Part shown: piece after piece, positions 58,701 through 64,000 of the stretch
Layout of the letters: each line of letters begins with the position of its first letter
Position numbering within the stretch: position 1 is the stretch's first letter
Assembly: GCF_008831285.2 (NCBI RefSeq)
Contig: NC_045139.1
Coordinates: forward strand, 10,566,704-10,630,703
DNA: 64,000 nucleotides
Direction of reading: 5' to 3'
Source of the DNA: Nymphaea colorata
Lineage: Eukaryota; Streptophyta; Magnoliopsida; Nymphaeales; Nymphaeaceae
Program-made: the position numbers and the translations under genes
The notes under the pieces: model-generated
What the model was told of the DNA's origin: nothing
The model's database searches: none
The model's input: only the letters and a program-made list of their open reading frames with translations

Positions 58701-59199
58701 TAGGGCTGAACATGAGCCGAGTCGAGCCCGAGCTCGGTCAGCTCGAACTTGGCTCGACTAACTAAGACATGAACTCGACTCGGCTCGAGCTCGAATATAG
58801 CTCGACTATCATGGCTCGAACTCGACTCGATAGTCACTTGTCGAGCTCGAACTCGACTCGATTAAGCTCGATAAGCTCGTTTATAGTCATCCATACTTGT
58901 TGAGCTCGAGCTCGACCGTGAGCTCGATTAAGGCTCGAATACGTGAGCTCGACTAAGGCTCGAATACGTGAGCTCTATTAAGGCTTGACTAAGGCTCGAA
59001 CCGGTTTTTTTAAAACCGATATTTTAATAACGAGCCGAGTCGAGTTTTAACGAGTCCACTTGAGTGAACTCGAATTCGACTCGATTAGTTAAACGAGTCG
59101 GCTCGTGAACTCGAGCTCGACTCGTTTAACTAATGAAACAGCTTGAACTCACTTACGAGTCGAGCTTAAACGAGGAGCTCGACTAGTTGTGCACCCCTA
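58701..59199. mobile_element. hAT-like MITE with perfect 8-bp target duplication
   Basis: The 499-bp unit starts TAGGGCTGAACA and ends with the complement of TAGGGGTGCACA. It is flanked on both sides by ATTTGGAG (58693-58700 and 59200-59207). An 8-bp target duplication with short inverted ends is the hAT signature. The interior is a degenerate repetition of GAGCTCGA/CTCGACT-type motifs, including gctcgaatacgtgagctc twice at 58930-58975. No coding capacity. Confidence 0.8.
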
Positions 59200-59207
59200 A
59201 TTTGGAG

Positions 59208-59690
59208 GGATTAGATGAAGGAAACACATCTCGTTCCCCTACTCGTTTAATTGTAAGTGAGTGTTAAAATCTAAGTTGACAAGACCCTGCGAAGGTCGTT
59301 TAAATGGAATAGTACACAGCCTTGTTCTTGATTTATAAGAGTGGTTCTTGTATCTTCTGTAACGCCTTCACACCTGCAAATTGTCAGTAATCATACGAAT
59401 GCGAGCCATTGTGTTCTCTGGAGGCTTTTTTTTCTATAATATGTATGTCACAAACCTGATTGTATTGCAATCAAAGTGAAGACAAGCGTCTTGTACATTC
59501 ATCAGGCCAAAAAATGCTAGCTCGACTTAACTAATGTTATTGTCAAAATGCATGCATATTGTAAATTTTGAAATGACGAAACTTTTGTCATTGTGTAGCG
59601 CAACTAAAAAATTCGTAAGAGATTTAAGTTTTTAACGAAGTAGTTGTGGTGTATTATTGAGGATACTTATTGAAACATTGTTTATTATAT
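59208..59690. other. Intergenic sequence
   Basis: No gene or clear repeat seen. Confidence 0.5.
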
Positions 59691-59708
59691 ATATGTATAA
59701 CGACGATG

Positions 59709-59944
59709 GGGTGAACGAGATGGTCAATCCCACCACCCGAAGGGAAGCCCAAAGGCCCTCCCATTCTTCCTACTTTTGGGGTTCTGAGCTGCATCAGTGT
59801 TAGTGATAGAACATGGCACCCTTCAACTTGGATGTCGCACCCTACCGCTTTAAGACACATGAACATAACGCCCACGGAAATCCAACTAAAGACCTGCCTT
59901 TTACAAGCCACTAGCCCGACCAGCTACGCTATGCCCCTTGAGGC
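59709..59944 (-). mobile_element. SINE with 18-bp target duplication
   Basis: The 236-bp unit lies between direct repeats atatgtataacgacgatg (59691-59708) and atatatataacgacgatg (59945-59962), which differ at one base. Read on the minus strand it starts cctcaaggggcatagcgtag with an A-box-like tagcgtagctgg. A weak B-box region (agttggatttccg) follows about 35 bases on. Length, tRNA-like head and duplication of this size fit a plant SINE inserted in minus orientation. The tail is not a long A run. Confidence 0.7.
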
Positions 59945-59962
59945 ATATATATAACGACGATG

Positions 59963-60336
59963 AACCCCGAGCTCTTTCAAAGCGCATAATGCACCTATCC
60001 CATCAATGGCAGAAGTTCAACATCTCTTGCGCATCTTTTATGTGAAATAACTTGGATCGAACTACCCAACTACAAGTCATGACATCATAATTTTGTGATG
60101 CCCAACCTCAACCACCAAGTATTGTCAAGACAACATCATCTAACCCCAAAAAGAGACTGCACAAACAAATGAAAAGAGTGAGACAACATCATGTAAAAAG
60201 TTGAAGATGGAGTTGAGACTTGTTCCAGGACATTCAACTTAACTTTCCCAGCCTCTTGCCGGCTGCTCAACACTTGCCAAACTTGACATAAATTTTTGTC
60301 GCATCAAATCAAACATGATGTGATCTTCACAAACAC
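59963..60336. other. Intergenic sequence
   Basis: No gene or clear repeat seen. Confidence 0.5.
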
Positions 60337-60640
60337 AGGCCTGGGCGTCGGGCTGGGCCGATAAGAGTTGGGCATCGGGCCGGCTGATAAGAGTTGGACA
60401 TAGGGCCAACCCGACACCCGAAAATTGAGTCTGGGCCCGGTCCGATACCCGACATTCGACCCGGTCCAACCTGGTTAAAATAAACATTATTATTCTTTAA
60501 AATATAAAATAAAAATTTTAAATATAAAATATATTGTTAATAATAAAAAATATATATTATTTAAAAATAATATTCAAACATAAATCAGACAAAATCGGAC
60601 CCCCTCGGGCCAGGTACGCGGGCCCAATGCCCAGGCTTAG
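60337..60640. mobile_element. GGGC-ended, AT-cored element
   Basis: The left end aggcctgggcgtcgggctgg and the complement of the right end, aagcctgggcattgggccc, agree at most positions. The core 60478-60590 is almost pure A/T and shares taaaatataaaatatat-like phrases with the copy at 57664-57907. A target duplication was not found. Confidence 0.55.
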
Positions 60641-60849
60641 GGCAGAGTTATTATGAGAAATAGCACAAGAAGCGTGAGACTTTTATGAGTCATGTAAAAA
60701 TGGAGTAGAATATAGAATCAGTAGTGCATGAGAGCATGGTGGGTGTTCGGGCCTGAACACCCACCCACATGTTCGGAGCTTTGGGTACAACGACTAGCGT
60801 GTTTGGGCCTCCAACATATAAACCCTTTTAGTTCTTTTAAGTGGCATCT

Positions 60850-61170
60850 CTTTAAGGCTTGGTTGCATGACAATGGGAATAGTAACGCATTGTTTTGTAT
60901 TTGCACAAGTTCATGGAACACTATGTTACTGTGTTCTATTAATATAATTCAATCTTTGGGGTAAGGAGATAAATAACATGTTACTGTTCACATTGTCAAA
61001 CTACTCCTTAATGGCCATTAGCATTAGGAATAAGATGCATGAATATACCTCAAAATTAGGTTAGATACATAAATAATGTTATGTATCTCATACATCTCAT
61101 GTATCTCATACATCTTCCCTGATTTTGAGTTAGATTCATGAAAAACTCCCATGATGTTCACAATGCCAAA
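60850..61170. mobile_element. Two adjoining small TIR elements
   Basis: One unit runs from about ggttgcatgacaatgggaat (60860) to cattgtcaaactactcctta (61010). The next runs to aatgccaaagggacttcgg (61168). Phrases ttactgttc, gaatatacctcaaaa and ttagattcatgaa match the cluster at 10973-11571. Confidence 0.45.
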
Positions 61171-61864
61171 GGGACTTCGGGCTTTATTTCCGAGCTCTAG
61201 GTTGTTAACATCATGTTCATCCGAAGGAAGCCAAACATTTTATGAATAACACCGCCGACAGATGAAATTCAACTACAAATTATATTTACTTAGTTGACCA
61301 ATGAGCTAAACTATAAGATTATCAATATCTGAATGTTAATCGCGAAATTGACTGAAACGTGATCATACACATTTAGAACTCCCATCAACCTAGCTAGATT
61401 GTCAAACTTGGTGAAAAATTTTATTTTAATGAGAAATCTTCTTACGATATGAAACGAGGCTGTGTGCCCAATAACATGTTCTCTTGCACAAATACATGCA
61501 AGGGGTAAAGAACAGATCAACCACAATTATATATAAAAAAAAAAAACGCATCATTATGTAAAGACTAGGAAAGATAGAATGAAACATTAAATTGGGATTT
61601 GACTGTCTGAAGTTGGTCGATGAACGCAATATTCCTTATTTATTGCCCTTATTAATTGCAAAAGCTTCCTCATGGGGAAAACAAGTAGTTGGCACCCATG
61701 TCAGCCAAGTGCATGCATATCTTCATCTCATAAACAAGATGGGGGCAGTCGGCTGGTTGGGTCGCCGTCAATGTAATGCCAAGAGTTGCATTCCCGTGTG
61801 TTGAACTCTTGACCTCTTCCAATACACCGATCTTAAGTCCAACCCCCTCGCCAAGTGGACGGTG
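61171..61864. other. Intergenic sequence
   Basis: No gene seen. The short frames at 61311-61804 have no domain. Confidence 0.5.
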
Positions 61865-61988
61865 AAACTTATCCTACGGCACTCAAGTTAGTCCCATAGT
61901 AGGTTTAGAGAGAGAGAGAGAAAAGATATATATATATATATATATATAAACTTATCCTAAGGCACTCAAGTTAGTCCCATAGTAGGTT

Positions 61989-62022
<34 letters not shown>

Positions 62023-62042
62023 ATGTATATATATATATATAC
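61865..62042. repeat. 83-bp tandem duplication with (GA)n and (TA)n tails
   Basis: The phrase aaacttatcctacggcactc starts at 61865 and recurs with one change at 61948, each followed by tagtcccatagtaggttta, a (GA)n run and a (TA)n run. The GA run is longer in the second copy. Confidence 0.9.
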
Positions 62043-62373
62043 ACAAATTTGTCAATTTTCACTGCAAACATCTTTTTAAAGTTTTGCATATTAAGCTTTT
62101 ACTTCATCCTACCAGATGAATGAACAAGTCATTCTCATAATCCAATGTGAAAAATAAGGAGCTGGATCGGTCAAAGTCCAAAAGCGTATCTTAACTAAGG
62201 ATTGACCAGGTCCAATTCAAGCTGTCTTTCGCACGACAACAGATAAAAGATATAAAATGAACAAGAAAAGTGACAACGCTGTCAACCCGAAAGTGCCCAC
62301 CATCATACTCACAAAATCGTACATATATGGCACTTTCATACCTAATGAGTAGGAAAACTTTTCAGGCGCGTTT

Positions 62374-62760
62374 AGTCGTAGGATGTTTATGTATCTGATT
62401 TTGAATTGGATATTCGATCAATCCAAAATTGAACACGAAAAAAAATTAATATTCAATGTTCGAATTTAATAAATGGCATCCGATCGGATTCAGATTTAGA
62501 TATACATAAATATCCTGTCGGGTTCGGATCGAATTCGTTTTTACACAAATATCCTCTATCTAATGCTATTAAATTTTGAAAATTGGCAAAACCAATTCAA
62601 AATTTGGATCCGTGTATGACTATAAAAGTAATATTATGATCAGATTCAGATTGTAAAATCAGATTTCGGATATGACTTTTCTTCACTGAATATATAAATG
62701 TTCGAAAAAATGGATATGATTAAGGATATATCCAATCCGACTCTGATCCATTGACATCCA
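62374..62760. mobile_element. Small inverted-repeat element candidate
   Basis: The left end aggatgtttatgtatctgat and the complement of the right end, ggatgtcaatggatcagagt, share most bases. The interior repeats cggattcagatt and atatcc-type phrases. Flanks tagtcgta and tagtatca agree only at about five of eight bases, so the border is unsure. Confidence 0.4.
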
Positions 62761-64000
62761 TAGTATCAAATGTTTAATTTTTTTTTCTTGAGATATACCT
62801 TATTCCTTTTAATTTTTGCTGTTTTTTTTTTGTTTAATGTTTACGTAGGGAAAACCACCTTCAAGGTAAAACTCTTAAGGTCATACCCTTATGCCTTCAA
62901 AATTGCTTTGTTTCGAGGTTTTGAGTGGACTTACAATACATCTTTCAACTCGAGTGTGAACATTAAACCCATAATGACCATGAAATTTGAACTTGAGACC
63001 ATTTGAGTGTGACTTGTCTTGTCGTTCCATTCCATTATATCCCTTGATCATATGAACTTTACTATTTGTTGTGACTTCACAAAAACTTCTATTTTTTTTG
63101 TTCGTGCTACAATGGAAAGCCAAGGATACGTCCCCTTACTTCTACCTTCCCTTTTTATTTTTAAGGAGTCTTTACTTGTTAACATCATTCTTAAGCTATA
63201 AGATATATATATTTTTTATCTTTAAAATAATTCACGTGCACTTTGTTAGTGTGATTCTTGCCAAACACTCCAAGGCGTCCAAATAATGTTCCTAAGTATA
63301 CATTGTTCAATACGCTCAAATAAAAGTATAAAAATACTGAGCGTGAATCCACTTATTCTAAAATGCATATGCCAATTAAATAATCAACTTCACAACTAAA
63401 CCTTGGTCATTAATAAAGCGAACAAAATAACTATCAGTATTATGAAAAAAATAGTAATAACTCATACAATATAAATTTCAGACATATTTTTGGGGTCAAA
63501 AGTGCAATTTCCTTTTTACTTTTTATTATTTTACTTTTTGCGAAAAAATAAGATCAAAATCCAACGGACAGAACTGGAGATGAATTCGGTGCATCCCGAG
63601 CCGGAAGGCTGCAGACGTCACCGCGTGGGTCCCACCTTGGACCGTCAAACAGAACTTCCAAGAAGGTTACGCAACGGCAACAGAAAACGTGTAAGGCTTT
63701 GACTGGAGGGAGTACCGTTAGACCTTGCCACGTGTAACGCATGAGAAAAGTTTGGGCCAACAGAAGGAAACCCAACATCTTAGGGAAACGTGCCTCGGTT
63801 TTTAGGGAAATGATAAAGATGCGATCGTCTTTCCGTAAAACGTCCAAAAAAGGTGGACCTTAAATAGAAAGCGGGAGTTAATGGTTTTATTACCCGGTTC
63901 GGTGAATCCCAAGGTGTGGTCTTCTTAAATCCGTTGGTTTGGTTGTCGGATCTTGGATCTGGATCCTGGGTGTTCTTAAAAAAATTCATCAGATTTTGTA
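62761..64000. other. Intergenic sequence at the right edge
   Basis: No gene seen. A G-box-type CCACGTGTAA lies at 63728-63738, which could belong to the promoter of a gene beyond the edge, but no leader or coding exon is visible. Confidence 0.4.

Noticed and set aside
1-64000. Search for CRISPR arrays, bacterial-type operons, phage or defence genes
   Set aside because: The window is clearly plant nuclear DNA, and the repeats seen are microsatellites, tandem duplications and transposable elements, not spaced CRISPR repeats.

Overview
This window is nuclear DNA of a flowering plant. Genes are split by short AT-rich GT-AG introns, and between them lies AT-rich sequence full of (AT)n microsatellites and decayed transposable elements. 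The proteins are plant-type: a plant Golgi UDP-glucuronate epimerase, a plant mitochondrial-style glycine-rich RNA-binding protein and a plant EF1B subunit. The species cannot be fixed from this sequence alone.

Layout. 1-177 (minus) holds the first 59 codons of a BED zinc-finger (hAT-transposase type) protein that runs off the left edge. 178-3968 is gene-poor. 3969-9022 is a nested insertion: an inverted-repeat-ended unit flanked by a 9-bp direct repeat, carrying a decayed Ty3/gypsy retrotransposon. 9023-18500 is repeat-rich, with four head-to-tail small TIR elements near 11 kb. 18966-20321 (plus) is an intact, GC-rich, single-exon UDP-glucuronate 4-epimerase. A lone 5S-rRNA-like copy lies at 22571-22688.

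Four multi-exon housekeeping genes follow, all on the minus strand. They are a glycine-rich RNA-binding protein (26510-27506, 5'UTR exon near 29.2 kb), an AlkB-type Fe(II)/2-oxoglutarate dioxygenase (33350-36867), a NOM1/Sgd1-type nucleolar MIF4G-MA3 protein in 13 exons (38402-45547), and the EF1B nucleotide-exchange subunit (52136-54557). I rebuilt exon borders by hand; phases close in every gene. The right end, 55.7-64 kb, has no convincing gene. It holds several small nonautonomous elements, including one with a perfect 8-bp target duplication and a SINE with an 18-bp target duplication.

The genes do not form a pathway. They share a nucleic-acid and translation theme (rRNA maturation, elongation, RNA binding, demethylation), which is probably chance in a plant genome. 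I found no CRISPR, operon or defence-like system and nothing that amounts to a new biological system. The most informative observations are the element boundaries with target-site duplications, the tandem TIR clusters, and several splicing oddities in the NOM1 and EF1B genes.
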